Shown: positions 50,026 through 59,875, counted from the stretch's first letter. The stretch: DNA of 64,000 nucleotides from Labrys wisconsinensis (GCF_030814995.1 NZ_JAUSVX010000009.1:1-64000), one strand, 5' to 3'. The notes: a model not told the origin generated them from the sequence alone. Translations and numbers: made by a program.

Positions 50026-51678
50026 CTAGCGGAACAGCACCAGCGCGCCGCTGAGCGTCACCCACACGCCCCACAGCAGCGGAATGCCGACGAACGCCCA
50101 GGCGAGCAGGGCCGGGCCCGTCAGCCCACCGCGGCCGATGCCGAAGGAGCCGCCCGTCGCGTGCGCACCGCTCTTGGCCTGCAGCGCCGCCACTTCCGCC
50201 TCGCTCATGAACCACCGGTCCGCCAGCGGCCGCACCAGGACGTTGGCGATCAGCCCCAGCACCAGCAACCCCGCGAGGACGTACATGGTGTAGTCGTAGA
50301 CCTGCGACCGCGGCACGCCGGCGGCGATCTGGAACTCGCGGATATAGTTCACCACCACCGGGCCGATGATGCCGGCCGTGGACCAGGCGGTCAGCAGCCG
50401 GCCATGGATCGCGCCGACGAACTGGGTGCCGAAGATGTCGGCGAGATAGGCCGGCACCGTGGCGAAGCCGCCGCCATACATCGACAGGATCACGCCGAAG
50501 ATCAGCACGAACAGCGCCTTGCTGCCGATATGGGCGGCCCATGGCGCGGCGGCATAGAGCACGATGCCGAGGGCGAAGAAGGTGAAATAGGTCGCCTTGC
50601 GGCCGAGCCTGTCGGAAAGCGAGGCCCAGAAGAACCGACCGCCGATGTTGAACAGCGACAGGAGGCCGGCAAAGCCGGCGGCGATCGTGGCGACCAGCGT
50701 CTTCTGCTCCGCCGTCAGATCGAGGAAGGAGACGCTGGGCTGGCCGATCAGCGCGCCGCCGAAGATTTCCTGCAGCATGGGCGAAGCCATGCCGATCACA
50801 CCGATGCCGGCGGAGACGTTGAGGCAGAGCACCGCCCAGATCAGCCAGAACTGCGGCGTCCTGTGAGCGTCCCTGAGATGCACGCTCCTGGTGGTGATCA
50901 TGGCTTTCGCCACCGCCGGCGGCGGCGTCCACCCGTCCGGCCGCCAGCCCGCCGGCGGAATGCGGTAGCCGAAGGCTCCCGCCAGCATGAACACGGCATA
51001 GATGACGCCCATGGCGGTGAAGGTCTGCCAGACGCCGACCGAGGTCTCCGTCTTGAAATGGTTCATCAGGATGTTCGCCAGCGGTGCGCCGATCATGGCG
51101 CCGCCGCCGAAGCCCATGATCGCCATGCCAGTCGCCATGCCGCGCCGATCCGGGAACCATTTGATCAGCGTCGACACCGGCGAGATATAGCCGAGGCCGA
51201 GGCCGACACCACCGATCACGCCCGATCCAAGCAGCATCAGCCAGAGCTGGTGGGTGTAGACGCCGACGGCGGAGATCAGGAGGCCGCCGCACCAGCACAG
51301 GGCCGAGACGACGCCCGCCTTGCGCGGGCCGACGCGCTCCAGCCAGCCGCCCCACAGGGCGGCGGACACGCCGAGGACGACGAAGAACAACGTGAACATC
51401 CAGCCGAGATCGGCGATGCGCCAATCGCAGCTCGTGGTGAACAGCGCCGAGGCCAGCGTCAGGTCCGGACAGGCGACCGATTGCTTGACGCCCAGCGCCC
51501 GCGACAGCGGCAGCCAGAACACGCTGAAGCCATAGGCCATGCCGATGCACAGGTGAATGCACAGCGCCGCCGGCGGCACCAGCCAGCGGTTGAACCCGGG
51601 CCCGGCGACGATCCGCTCCCTGTCCAGCAACCCCGCGCCGGACGCGATCCGGCCGACACCCTTTGTCGCAATGTCCAT
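50026..51678 (-). CDS. OFA-family major facilitator transporter
   Basis: The 550-residue protein has twelve or more membrane segments and the OFA (oxalate/formate antiporter) features: PPAALCIHLCIGMAYGFSVF, VIGGVGLGLGYISPVSTLIK (then WFPDRRG), GGGAMIGAPLANILM, and the second-half repeat RLGRKATYFTFFALG. It has a large insertion near residues 110-140 and a cytoplasmic tail compared with OxlT. It starts after GGGAGGAGGGGCAGAG. Substrate unknown; OFA members carry small organic acids. Confidence 0.9.
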   Translation of the reverse strand: MDIATKGVGRIASGAGLLDRERIVAGPGFNRWLVPPAALCIHLCIGMAYGFSVFWLPLSRALGVKQSVACPDLTLASALFTTSCDWRIADLGWMFTLFFVVLGVSAALWGGWLERVGPRKAGVVSALCWCGGLLISAVGVYTHQLWLMLLGSGVIGGVGLGLGYISPVSTLIKWFPDRRGMATGMAIMGFGGGAMIGAPLANILMNHFKTETSVGVWQTFTAMGVIYAVFMLAGAFGYRIPPAGWRPDGWTPPPAVAKAMITTRSVHLRDAHRTPQFWLIWAVLCLNVSAGIGVIGMASPMLQEIFGGALIGQPSVSFLDLTAEQKTLVATIAAGFAGLLSLFNIGGRFFWASLSDRLGRKATYFTFFALGIVLYAAAPWAAHIGSKALFVLIFGVILSMYGGGFATVPAYLADIFGTQFVGAIHGRLLTAWSTAGIIGPVVVNYIREFQIAAGVPRSQVYDYTMYVLAGLLVLGLIANVLVRPLADRWFMSEAEVAALQAKSGAHATGGSFGIGRGGLTGPALLAWAFVGIPLLWGVWVTLSGALVLFR

Positions 51679-52005
51679 CTCTGCCCCTCCTCCCGTCTGA
51701 AACGTTCGGCGGATCGGCAGACCCGGGCCGGATGGACCGAGACGGACGGATCAACCGACGTCGCATTGTCGCAACCACCAACCTGGAAGAGAATCACGCG
51801 CGATCAAGAGCACAGCATCGTTGTCCGATAGAAAATTTCTATTGCCTCTGCCCAAACGTCAAGTCATCGGCCCATCCGGGCCCGGACTCAACTTGACCGA
51901 CACGTGCACGAGGCGTCCGGGCGATCCTAAGAAAGAAATAAGACCCACCGAGATCTGACCGCCGGCTCTGGGCAGGCGGCAATGCCCGGTCTCTCAGCCC
52001 GAAGC
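51679..52005. other. 327-bp interval between the OFA gene and folA
   Basis: No gene is seen. ATAGAAAATTTCTAT at 51828-51842 is a near-palindrome in an AT-rich patch and could be an operator or promoter part for the OFA gene. Nothing else stands out. Confidence 0.4.
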
Positions 52006-52071
52006 GTCAGCGGCGCTGCCAGACCATGTCAGCGGCGCTGCCGGACCACGTCAGCGGCGCTGCCAGACCAC
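52006..52071 (-). repeat. Three tandem 22-bp copies of the folA 3' end
   Basis: Units at 52006-52027, 52028-52049 and 52050-52071 differ by one or two bases. Each contains the last codons of folA (VWQRR and stop). The gene uses the stop in the first unit it meets, so two extra copies lie beyond it. Confidence 0.85.
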
Positions 52072-52599
52072 CACGTCATAGGCCGCATCGTCCTTCTCCC
52101 CGCGGGGGTAGGCGGTGCGCGAGGCCTGCAGCCATTGCAGGGGATCGATCGGCGGGAACACGGCATCGCCCTCCGCCTCGAGCTGGATCTCGGTGATCAC
52201 CAGCCTGTCGGCCCGCTTCATCGCCTCGGCATAGATGGTGGCGCCGCCCGCGACGATGATCTCCTCGGCACCGCTGGTCCGGGCCAGCATCGCCGCCAGC
52301 GCGAAGGCGGCGTCGAGCCCGTCGACGACATGCACGCCCTCGGCCGCGAAGGCCGGGTCACGCGTCACCACGACGGTCTCGCGCCCCGGCAGCGGCCGGC
52401 CGATCGACTGATAGGTCTTGCGGCCCATGATCATCGGCTTGCCCCAGGTGGCGGCCCGGAAATGCTTGAGATCCGAGCGCATGTGCCAGGGCAGGCCGTT
52501 GTCGACGCCGATGACGCCGTTGCGGGCCATGGCCGCCACCATCACGATCGGCAGGGGATCGGCCTCGTCACCGGCGAGAACCGCGGCCGGCGCCGTCAT
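52051..52599 (-). CDS. folA: Dihydrofolate reductase
   Basis: FolA reduces dihydrofolate formed by ThyA. The 182-residue product has IVMVAAMARNGVIGVDNGLP, WHMRSDLKHFRAATWGKPMI, MGRKTYQSIGRPLPGRETVV and IIVAGGATIYAEAM, each a DHFR hallmark including the active-site acidic residue in the RSDLKHF helix. An N-terminal extension of about 17 residues precedes the fold. The ATG overlaps the thyA stop by 4 bp. Its 3' end is triplicated. Confidence 0.95.
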   Translation of the reverse strand: MTAPAAVLAGDEADPLPIVMVAAMARNGVIGVDNGLPWHMRSDLKHFRAATWGKPMIMGRKTYQSIGRPLPGRETVVVTRDPAFAAEGVHVVDGLDAAFALAAMLARTSGAEEIIVAGGATIYAEAMKRADRLVITEIQLEAEGDAVFPPIDPLQWLQASRTAYPRGEKDDAAYDVVVWQRR

Positions 52600-53537
52600 A
52601 CCGCGATCGGCGCAGGGATGGCGGGGTGCGGATCATAGCCTTCGACGACGAAATCCTCGAAGCGGTAGTCCAGGATCGACGCCGGCCGCCGGGCGAAGGC
52701 GAGGGTCGGCCACGGGCGCGGCTCGCGGGCGAGCTGGGTGGCGACAAGCTCGCCATGGTTCTCGTAGAGATGCACGTCGCCGCCGAACCAGACGAACTCC
52801 CCCGGCTCCAGGTCGCATTGCTGGGCCAGCATGCGCAGGAGAAGCGCGGCCGTGACCAGATTGTAGGGCACGCCCAGGCCGACATCGCAGGAGCGCTGGT
52901 GCAGGAGGCCGGAGAGCCGCCCGTCCGCGACGAAATATTGATAGGTCATGTGGCAGGGCGGCAGCGCCATGCCGTCGAGCTCGGCCACGTTCCAGCCCGT
53001 GAACAGGAGCCGGCGCGAGCTCGGGTTGGTGCGGATGTCGTGGACCAGCCGGCTGATCTGGTCGATGCCCTCGGGCGTGCGGCGGAACAGCCCCTCGCCC
53101 GCCGGCTCGTAGCGCGGCCAATGGCGCCATTGCGCCCCGTAGACCGGGCCGAGGTCGCCCCACGCCTGCGCAAAGGCCTCGTCCGCCACGATCCGCGCCT
53201 CGAACGCCGCCTGCGTCACCGCCTCGCCCGTCTCGCGCCGGTAGCGCGCCAGCGGCCAGTCGGTCCAGATGGTGACCCCGTCCTGCAGCAGCGGACGGAT
53301 ATTGGTCTCGCCGCCCAGAAACCACAGGAGCTCCCGCACGATCGTCTTCCAGGAGACCCGCTTGGTGGTGAGGAGCGGGATGGTGCCGTCGGAGAGATCG
53401 AAGGCCAGCCGCTCGCCGAACACGGCGCGGGTGCCGACGCCGGTGCGGTCGCGGCGCGGCGAGCCCTCCCGCCAGACCCGCTCCATCAGGTCGAGATAAC
53501 GGCGTTCCGGATGGCTGGTGCGGGCGCGGTCGAGCAT
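52596..53537 (-). CDS. thyA: Thymidylate synthase
   Basis: ThyA makes dTMP from dUMP and methylene-tetrahydrofolate. The 313-residue product has the catalytic Cys195 in LPPCHMTYQYF, dUMP-binding RSCDVGLGVPYN (RxxD), DRTGVGTRAVFG near the N-terminus and GPVYGAQWRHW. It is longer than the 264-residue E. coli form because of an insertion at about residues 95-130. The ATG at 53537 gives the standard start; an upstream ATG adds an unconserved stretch. It is coupled to folA by a 4-bp overlap. Confidence 0.96.
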   Translation of the reverse strand: MLDRARTSHPERRYLDLMERVWREGSPRRDRTGVGTRAVFGERLAFDLSDGTIPLLTTKRVSWKTIVRELLWFLGGETNIRPLLQDGVTIWTDWPLARYRRETGEAVTQAAFEARIVADEAFAQAWGDLGPVYGAQWRHWPRYEPAGEGLFRRTPEGIDQISRLVHDIRTNPSSRRLLFTGWNVAELDGMALPPCHMTYQYFVADGRLSGLLHQRSCDVGLGVPYNLVTAALLLRMLAQQCDLEPGEFVWFGGDVHLYENHGELVATQLAREPRPWPTLAFARRPASILDYRFEDFVVEGYDPHPAIPAPIAV

Positions 53538-53675
53538 GGCGCCAATATAAGGCGGCGGCGATGATTCCGCGATGGCCGGCGGCGGATATCCACGGCACGT
53601 CACGCCGCCTCCATGCAACTGTCATCCCGTCCGCCTAGACCTCCGCCGTCCTTTGGGATCGAGTTGGGGGAATTC

Positions 53676-55061
53676 ATGTCATCGTTCCATCGCCGCGCCG
53701 CCTCGCTGGCCGCGCTGCTCGTCGCCCTGTCCGCCGCCGCTGCCGGCGCCGAGACGCCCGCACCGCAGGCCTTGCCCGCGGTGCTCGCCGGCCACGCCGT
53801 GCTGCCGGCCATGACCTTCGCCGCGCCGCCGGCCGACGCGCCGGCCATGTTCGCCACCTCGGGCAAGTTCGCCGGCCCGACGCTCGCCCGCATCGACCGG
53901 CCGTTCAGCGTCATGGGCACCACCGGCAGCAAGGACGCGGTGCGCCAGACCGGGCAGACCTTTCCCTTCGTCGGCCAGGCCGTGCAGGGCTTCAGCGGCA
54001 TCCTGTCGGTCGGCAACGGCGAATATGTCGTCCTGACCGACAACGGCTTCGGCTCCAAGGCCAATTCGCCGGACGCGATGCTGATGGTGCACCGCGTGAA
54101 GCCGGACTGGCAGACCGGCCGGGTGGCGCTCTTGAACACGCTGTTCCTCAGCGATCCCGACAAGAAGGTGCCGTTCCGCATCGTCACCGAAGCGACCAGG
54201 GAGCGCTATCTCACCGGCGCCGACTTCGACATCGAATCGGTGCAGATCGTCGGCGACCATTACTGGTTCGGCGACGAGCTCGGCCCCTTCCTGATCGAGA
54301 CCGACGCCACCGGCCGGGTGCTGACCGTGATCGACACCGTGGTCGAGGGCCGGCCGGTGCGCTCGCCCGACAATCCCTACCTCACCATGCCGGGAGCGCC
54401 CGGGCCGGTGGCCTTCGAATCTCGCCGCAGCAAGGGCTTCGAGGGCATGGCCGTGTCCGAGGACGGCCGGACGCTGTACCCGCTCCTGGAGGGCGGCCTG
54501 TGGGATCCGGCCAAGGGTGCGCCGGAAGCCGATGCGCAGGGCCGCGAATATCTGCGCGTCCTCGAATTCGACGCGGTCGGCAAGCGCTTCACCGGCAAGT
54601 CGTGGAAGTACCGGCTCGAAGCCAACGGCAACTCGATCGGCGACTTCAACCTGATCGGCGGCACCCGCGGCCTGATCATCGAGCGCGACCAGGGCGAGGG
54701 CGACGCGGCCAAGGCCTGCCAGGGCGAGCCGAAGCCCGATTGCTTCGCCGCCCCGGCCAGGCTGAAGCGGGTCTATCTCGTCGATCTCGCCGATGCGGAT
54801 GCCGACGGCTTCCTGCGCAAGATCGCCTCGATCGACCTGCTCGCGATCCAGGATCCCGACCACAAGGCCAGGCAGGGCGGCCGTGACGGCACGCTCACCT
54901 TCCCCTTCATCACCATCGAGAACGTCGCCCGCGTCGATGCCGATCACATCATCGTCGCGAACGACAACAACCTGCCCTTCTCCGCCGGCCGCGCCGTCGA
55001 CCGGCAGGACGACAACGAGTTCGTGCTGCTGAGCGTGCCCGAGCTTCTCAACGCCAAATAG
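53676..55061 (+). CDS. Secreted esterase-like/phytase-like beta-propeller protein
   Basis: The 461-residue product has a signal peptide (LAALLVALSAAAAGAE). The mature part matches the 'esterase-like activity of phytase' family: QGFSGILSVGNGEYVVLTDNG, GFGSKANSPDAMLMVHRVKP, DFDIESVQIVGDHYWFGDEL, FEGMAVSEDGRTLYPLLEGG, and a C-terminal ENVARVDADHIIVANDNNLP. Conserved Asp/Glu/Asn residues fit metal-dependent phosphoester hydrolysis, but activity is not proven for most members. It is divergent from thyA (138 bp apart) and convergent with serB. Confidence 0.85.
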   Translation: MSSFHRRAASLAALLVALSAAAAGAETPAPQALPAVLAGHAVLPAMTFAAPPADAPAMFATSGKFAGPTLARIDRPFSVMGTTGSKDAVRQTGQTFPFVGQAVQGFSGILSVGNGEYVVLTDNGFGSKANSPDAMLMVHRVKPDWQTGRVALLNTLFLSDPDKKVPFRIVTEATRERYLTGADFDIESVQIVGDHYWFGDELGPFLIETDATGRVLTVIDTVVEGRPVRSPDNPYLTMPGAPGPVAFESRRSKGFEGMAVSEDGRTLYPLLEGGLWDPAKGAPEADAQGREYLRVLEFDAVGKRFTGKSWKYRLEANGNSIGDFNLIGGTRGLIIERDQGEGDAAKACQGEPKPDCFAAPARLKRVYLVDLADADADGFLRKIASIDLLAIQDPDHKARQGGRDGTLTFPFITIENVARVDADHIIVANDNNLPFSAGRAVDRQDDNEFVLLSVPELLNAK

Positions 55062-55075
55062 GCATCGTCGCCGAC

Positions 55076-55104
55076 GCGCCGCCCGATCCGGTCTCGGGCG
55101 GCGC
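55076..55104. terminator. 11-bp hairpin between convergent genes
   Basis: GCGCCGCCCGA pairs perfectly with TCGGGCGGCGC across a 7-base loop, shortly after the phytase-like gene and before the serB stop. It is a likely two-way terminator without a T-run. Confidence 0.5.
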
Positions 55105-55175
55105 CCCAGGCAGAATTTCGATGCTCCGGCGGACTTTCGCGAGCCGGAACCGTGTTCCGACCCGCGCAAGTCTGC

Positions 55176-56066
55176 TCAGGCCACGAACGCCGCACGCGCA
55201 TGGCCCTGGGCATAGAGCAGGGCCGTGAGGTCGCCGTGATCGACCCGCATGCGGGCGGCCGCGGCCACCGCCGGCTTGGCACGGAAGGCGACGCCCAGGC
55301 CCGCCTCGCCGAGCATGGCGAGGTCGTTGGCGCCGTCGCCCACCGCCAGGGTGTCGGCAGGGCCGAGCCCGCGCTCGCCGCGCAGCCGCACCAGGCTGGC
55401 GAGCTTGGCCTCGCGGCCGAGGATCGGCTCGCGCACGGTGCCGGTGAGGTGCCCGTCCGCGACCTCCAGGATGTTGGCGTGCTGCTCGTCGAAGCCGATC
55501 AGGCCGGCGACGCGCTGTGTGAACAGGGTGAAGCCGCCGGAGACCAGGGCGGTGTAGGCGCCGTGGGCCTTCATGGTGCGCACGAGCTCGCGGCCGCCGG
55601 GCATCAGGGTGATGCGCTCGGCCATGACGGCGTCGACCACCGAGACCGGCAGCCCCTTCAGCAGCGCCACGCGCTCGCGCAGCGCCGGCTCGAAGGCGAT
55701 CTCGCCGCGCATCGCCCGCTCCGTGATCGCCGCGACCAGGTCCCGGGCACCGACGAAGTCGGCGAGCTCGTCCACGCATTCCTGACCGATCATGGTCGAA
55801 TCCATGTCGGCGAGGAAAAGACGCTTGCGCCGCCCGGCGCTCTCCTGCACCACCACGTCGAGCGGCAGGCCGTCGAGGGCACGGCGCAGCCGAGCCTCGA
55901 CCGCGCTCGCCGCCTCCTCGCCCTCGAAGGCGATGTCGGCGGCGATGTCGGGCGCCAGCGGCACCGGCGGCTGCGGGCGGTGCAGCGCCTCGGCCGCGCG
56001 TGACAGCACAGCCGCCTCCAGGACGGGCGCGAGGGGATTGGAGATCAGCGTGGCGATACGGGACAT
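55176..56066 (-). CDS. serB: Phosphoserine phosphatase SerB
   Basis: SerB carries out the last step of serine synthesis. The 296-residue product has an N-terminal ACT-like region and the HAD catalytic core: [20 protein letters not shown] with nucleophile Asp87 and Asp89, [14 protein letters not shown] (motif II), and [20 protein letters not shown] (motif IV, Mg ligands). Length and motifs are complete. Its ATG lies only 3 bp from the divergent miaA ATG. Confidence 0.95.
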   Translation of the reverse strand: MSRIATLISNPLAPVLEAAVLSRAAEALHRPQPPVPLAPDIAADIAFEGEEAASAVEARLRRALDGLPLDVVVQESAGRRKRLFLADMDSTMIGQECVDELADFVGARDLVAAITERAMRGEIAFEPALRERVALLKGLPVSVVDAVMAERITLMPGGRELVRTMKAHGAYTALVSGGFTLFTQRVAGLIGFDEQHANILEVADGHLTGTVREPILGREAKLASLVRLRGERGLGPADTLAVGDGANDLAMLGEAGLGVAFRAKPAVAAAARMRVDHGDLTALLYAQGHARAAFVA

Positions 56067-56069
56067 GGG

Positions 56070-57002
56070 ATGAGCGCAGACAGGATCGACGCGGTGCTTC
56101 TGGCAGGTCCGACCGCGAGCGGCAAGTCGGCGCTGGCCCTGGCGCTGGCCGAGCGCTTCGGCGGCGAGATCGTCAACGCCGATTCCATGCAGGTCTATGC
56201 CGACCTCGCCGTCCTCACCGCCCGCCCCGGCCCATCGGAGACGGCCCGCGCGCCGCATCTCCTCTACGGCCATGTCGACGGCGCCATCAACTATTCCGTC
56301 GGCCGCTGGTATGCGCAGGCCGGCGCGGCGATCGAGGCGGTGCGCCGGCGCGGCCGCCTGCCGATCGTCGTCGGCGGCACGGGGCTCTATTTCAAGGCCC
56401 TGGAACGAGGGCTCGCCGAGATGCCCGCCGTGCCCGAGGCGGTGCGCGAGGCCGTGCGCGCCGATGCCGAGGACGAGGAGACCCCTGCCCTGCACGGCAG
56501 GCTGGCGCAGGTCGATCCCGACAGCGCCGCGCGCCTGCGCCCCTCCGACCGGCAGCGCATCCTGCGCGCCCTGGAGGTCTACGCCGCGACGGGGCGCCCT
56601 CTCTCCCTGTGGCAGGGCCAGCCCCACTCCCAGCCCCTCGTCGAGGCCGCGTGCTGCCTGCGCCTGTTCCTCGCGCCGGAGCGCGCCGCGCTCTATGCCG
56701 GCATCGACGCCCGGTTCGGCACGATGCTCGCCGCCGGTGCCCTGACGGAGGTGGCGCGCCTGGCGGCCCGCGGGCTCGACCCGGCCCTGCCGGTCATGCG
56801 TGCCCATGGCGTGCCCTGGCTGATCCGCCATCTCGGCGGCGCCGTCGATCTCGAGGCGGCCGCCGCCGGCGCCAAGGCCGACACGCGCCACTATGCCAAG
56901 CGCCAGTTCACCTGGTTCCGGCACCAGATGCCGGGCTGGACCTTCCTGCCGCCCTCCGAGGCCCCCGCCGCGGCGGCGGCAGCCCTGGCGCGGGGCCGGT
57001 AG
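56070..57002 (+). CDS. miaA: tRNA dimethylallyltransferase MiaA
   Basis: MiaA adds the dimethylallyl group to A37 of tRNAs reading U-starting codons. The 310-residue enzyme has the P-loop GPTASGKS (residues 13-20), [51 protein letters not shown], and the C-terminal [13 protein letters not shown]. It starts 3 bp from the divergent serB start, so each gene's ribosome-binding and promoter signals lie inside the other. Confidence 0.96.
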   Translation: MSADRIDAVLLAGPTASGKSALALALAERFGGEIVNADSMQVYADLAVLTARPGPSETARAPHLLYGHVDGAINYSVGRWYAQAGAAIEAVRRRGRLPIVVGGTGLYFKALERGLAEMPAVPEAVREAVRADAEDEETPALHGRLAQVDPDSAARLRPSDRQRILRALEVYAATGRPLSLWQGQPHSQPLVEAACCLRLFLAPERAALYAGIDARFGTMLAAGALTEVARLAARGLDPALPVMRAHGVPWLIRHLGGAVDLEAAAAGAKADTRHYAKRQFTWFRHQMPGWTFLPPSEAPAAAAAALARGR

Positions 57003-57421
57003 CGCCCGGCGCGCCACATTACCGCGACATTACAACGGCGGCCCGCAGCGCCGCTTTTCGTTGATCGGAACGCCCCCCTTCTATATGCAGCGAAGGGCAA
57101 CGCAGCGGCCCAACGCGAAATCGCGTCCCGAGGCGTGTGGAAAGACAGGGTCTTGATGAGGACGAGGTCGGGAATGGCCCCATTGCAGGAGCGTTGCACA
57201 GCCGACACGCCCGGAGCGGCGAGCGATGCGACGCCGCACGGGGCAATCCTCCACCTGGCCGGGCGGCGGCGCGGCGCTGCCGGCCGGTGATCGCATTGCC
57301 CGTGGCCGCGGGCCCGTGGGCCTGCGATCCCGGCCCTCCCTTCGGCCATGCCTGCCCGTCCGAGGCCATGCACGTCCACACGCCCCGAATTTGATCAGAG
57401 AACGCAGAGGAACCTGAAAGC
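57003..57421 (+). other. 419-bp interval between miaA and hflK
   Basis: A short stem-loop followed by CTTTTC near 57034-57058 may end miaA. An AT-rich patch (TTGATC at 57061, TATATG at 57082) could be part of the hflK promoter, but its 15-bp spacing is poor. Open frames here look like chance. Confidence 0.4.
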
Positions 57422-58549
57422 ATGCCTTGGAGCAACCAGAGCGGCGGCGGAGGCCCCTGGGGGGGCGGCGGTGGCGGAGGAGGCGGCAAGGACGGCGGCC
57501 GTGGTCCCTGGGGCGGCGGCAATGGCGGCGGGCCCCACCCGCCGGACCTTGAGGACCTCCTGCGCAAGAGCCAGGACCGGCTCAAGAACGTGCTGCCCGG
57601 CGGCGACGGCATCGGGCCGCGCGGCATCGCCTTCATCGTCATCGGCCTCCTGATCGCCTGGGGACTGACCGGCTGGTACCGCGTCCAGCCCGACGAGGTC
57701 GGCGTCAATCTGGTGTTCGGCAAGTTCCAGTCGATCACGCCGCCTGGCCTCAACTACAACTGGCCCTACCCGATCGGCTCGGTGGAGAAGCCGGCGGTGA
57801 CGCGCACCAACTCCTTCGACGTCGGCGTGCGCGGCGACGCGCTGCGCAACAACGACGAGAGCCTGATGCTCACCGGCGACGAGAACATCGTCGACATCAA
57901 CTTCAGCGTGCAGTGGCAGATCGACCCGGCCAAGCCGCAGAACTATCTGTTCAACATGGAGGATCCCGACGGCACCGTGCGGGCGGTCGCCGAGAGCGCC
58001 ATGCGCGAGGCGATCGGCCGGCGCAACATCCAGCCGATCCTGACCGGCGAGCGCCAGGCGATCGAGCAGCAGGTGCTCGATCTCATGCAGAAGGCGCTGG
58101 ACGAGTACCAGGCCGGCGTCATCGTCCGCCTGGTGCAGCTGCAGAAGGTCGACCCGCCGCAGCAGGTCATCGACGCCTTCCGCGACGTGCAGGCCGCCCG
58201 CGCCGACCTTGAGCGCCTGCAGAACGAGGCGCAGACCTATGCCAACCGCGTCGTGCCCGAGGCACGCGGCGAGGTGGCGCAGATCACCCAGAACGCCGAG
58301 GCCTATCGCGACCGCACCGTCGCCGAGGCGACCGGCCAGGCCGCCGCCTTCGTCAAGGTCTATGACGAATACAAGAAGGCTCCCGACGTGACGCGCAGGC
58401 GCATCTATCTGGAAACCCTGTCCGAGGTCCTCTCCGGCGCGGACAAGATCATCATCGACGACAAGGGCTCCGGCCAGGGCGTGGTGCCCTACCTGCCGCT
58501 GAACGAGCTCCTGCGCCAGGGCGGCGCCAACCAGGGAGGCGGCCAGTGA
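57422..58549 (+). CDS. hflK: Membrane protease regulator HflK
   Basis: HflK forms, with HflC, a large SPFH-domain cage that encloses the FtsH protease in the inner membrane. The 375-residue product has a Gly-rich N-terminus (residues 6-38), one membrane helix (about 68-84), the SPFH domain (RVQPDEVGVNLVFGKFQSIT, ENIVDINFSVQWQIDP) and a long C-terminal coiled coil (AARADLERLQNEAQTYANRV). GAGGAAC precedes the ATG. The stop overlaps hflC by 4 bp. Confidence 0.95.
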   Translation: MPWSNQSGGGGPWGGGGGGGGGKDGGRGPWGGGNGGGPHPPDLEDLLRKSQDRLKNVLPGGDGIGPRGIAFIVIGLLIAWGLTGWYRVQPDEVGVNLVFGKFQSITPPGLNYNWPYPIGSVEKPAVTRTNSFDVGVRGDALRNNDESLMLTGDENIVDINFSVQWQIDPAKPQNYLFNMEDPDGTVRAVAESAMREAIGRRNIQPILTGERQAIEQQVLDLMQKALDEYQAGVIVRLVQLQKVDPPQQVIDAFRDVQAARADLERLQNEAQTYANRVVPEARGEVAQITQNAEAYRDRTVAEATGQAAAFVKVYDEYKKAPDVTRRRIYLETLSEVLSGADKIIIDDKGSGQGVVPYLPLNELLRQGGANQGGGQ

Positions 58550-59469
58550 GGACCTCCTATCTCGGCGGTGTCGCCCTCGTCGTGCTCGGCGTGGTGGCGC
58601 TGCTCACCTACATGTCGCTCTACATCGTGCCGCAGACCCAGTTCGCCCTGCCCCTGCGCCTCGGCCAGCCGCAGACCCCGCGGACCGAGCCCGGCCTCTA
58701 TGTGAAGGCGCCGTTCATCGACAATGTCGTCTATCTCGAGAAGCGCATCCTCGACCTCGACAGCCCGTCGCAGGAGGTGATCGCCAACGACCAGAAGCGC
58801 CTGGTGGTCGACGCCTTCGCGCGCTATCGCATCATCGATCCGCTGAAGTTCTACCAGACCCTGACCTCGGTCAACGGCGCCGAGCTCAGGCTGACCAGCA
58901 TCATGAGCTCGGCCCTGCGCCGCGTCCTCGGCCAGTCGAGCTTCCTCGACGTGGTGCGCGACAACCGCGCCGGCCTGATGGCCAAGATCAAGGACGAGGT
59001 CAACCGCGAGGCGACCGGCTTCGGCGTCGTGGTGATCGACGTGCGCATCCGCCGCGCCGACCTGCCGGATGCCAACAGCCAGGCGGTGTTCCAGCGCATG
59101 CAGACCGAGCGCCAGCGCGAAGCCGCGCAGTTCCGCGCCCAGGGCTCGGAACAGGCGCAGCGCATCCGCGCCGAAGCCGACCGCAGCGTCGCCAAGCTGC
59201 GCGGCGAGGCGAACGGACAGGCCAACGAGATCCGCGGTTCAGCCGATGCCGAGCGCATCCGCATCTTCGCCGATGCCTACGACAAGGATCCCGATTTCTT
59301 CGCCTTCTATCGGTCGATGCAGGCCTATGTCGACACGCTGAAGCCGAGCAACACGCGCTTCCTGCTGCGGCCGGATTCGGAGTTCTTCCGCTACCTGCAA
59401 AATCCCAACAGCGTGCTGCCGACAGTGCCGAAAGTCGCGGGACAACCCGTCCCCGCCCCGGCGCAATAG
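58546..59469 (+). CDS. hflC: Membrane protease regulator HflC
   Basis: HflC is the partner of HflK. The 307-residue product has an N-terminal membrane helix (residues about 6-27) and the SPFH domain with LRLGQPQTPRTEPGLYVKAP, DNVVYLEKRILDLDSPSQEV and ARYRIIDPLKFYQTL. The C-terminal segment QRIRAEADRSVAKLRGEANG is followed by DKDPDFFAFYRSMQAY, diagnostic of HflC. It is translationally coupled to hflK and followed by DUF2065 and degP. Confidence 0.95.
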   Translation: MRTSYLGGVALVVLGVVALLTYMSLYIVPQTQFALPLRLGQPQTPRTEPGLYVKAPFIDNVVYLEKRILDLDSPSQEVIANDQKRLVVDAFARYRIIDPLKFYQTLTSVNGAELRLTSIMSSALRRVLGQSSFLDVVRDNRAGLMAKIKDEVNREATGFGVVVIDVRIRRADLPDANSQAVFQRMQTERQREAAQFRAQGSEQAQRIRAEADRSVAKLRGEANGQANEIRGSADAERIRIFADAYDKDPDFFAFYRSMQAYVDTLKPSNTRFLLRPDSEFFRYLQNPNSVLPTVPKVAGQPVPAPAQ

Positions 59470-59505
59470 GCTTGACGTGGCCGCAAAGATGACCATCCAC
59501 TGGCG

Positions 59506-59525
59506 CCGCCCGGATTTCCGGGCGG
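59506..59525 (+). terminator. 8-bp hairpin between hflC and DUF2065
   Basis: CCGCCCGG-ATTT-CCGGGCGG is a perfect stem-loop without a T-run, 37 bp after hflC. It may reduce read-through or protect the hflKC message. Confidence 0.4.
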
Positions 59526-59543
59526 TGTGCTGCGTGTGAGGCG

Positions 59544-59744
59544 ATGGGCGACTTCTCGTTCGGTGACTTTGTGACGGCCATCGGCCTCGCCTTCGTGATC
59601 GAGGGCCTGATCTTCCTGGCCTTTCCCGAGCCGGTGAGGCGGATGATGGCCTCGGTCGTCTCCTCCCCGGCTTTGCAATTGCGTATCGCCGGCGTCGTCT
59701 CGGCGGTGATCGGCCTGGTCGTGGTCTGGCTGGTCCGCGGCTGA
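59544..59744 (+). CDS. DUF2065 small membrane protein
   Basis: The 66-residue product has two membrane segments (DFVTAIGLAFVIEGLIFLAF and LRIAGVVSAVIGLVVVWLVRG) joined by PEPVRRMMASVV. This is the DUF2065 family, almost always found between hflC and degP in alphaproteobacteria. GTGAGGCG precedes the ATG. Function is unknown; context suggests membrane quality control. Confidence 0.88.
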   Translation: MGDFSFGDFVTAIGLAFVIEGLIFLAFPEPVRRMMASVVSSPALQLRIAGVVSAVIGLVVVWLVRG

Positions 59745-59875
59745 CACACTTGCGTGAGACGTGCGAAACGTCACGTTCGCGCCGTTATTGCCGGCTTCAA
59801 ACGGTGTATGGTGGCGACCGTCCCGCGCGAGGCAGCGGCGCCCGCCGTCGCGCATGCCATTTTCCGAGGACACTG

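Noticed and set aside
57003..57421. Heat-shock (RpoH-type) promoter before hflK
   Set aside because: CCCC and TTGA-like patches exist but spacing does not fit the consensus well enough to annotate.
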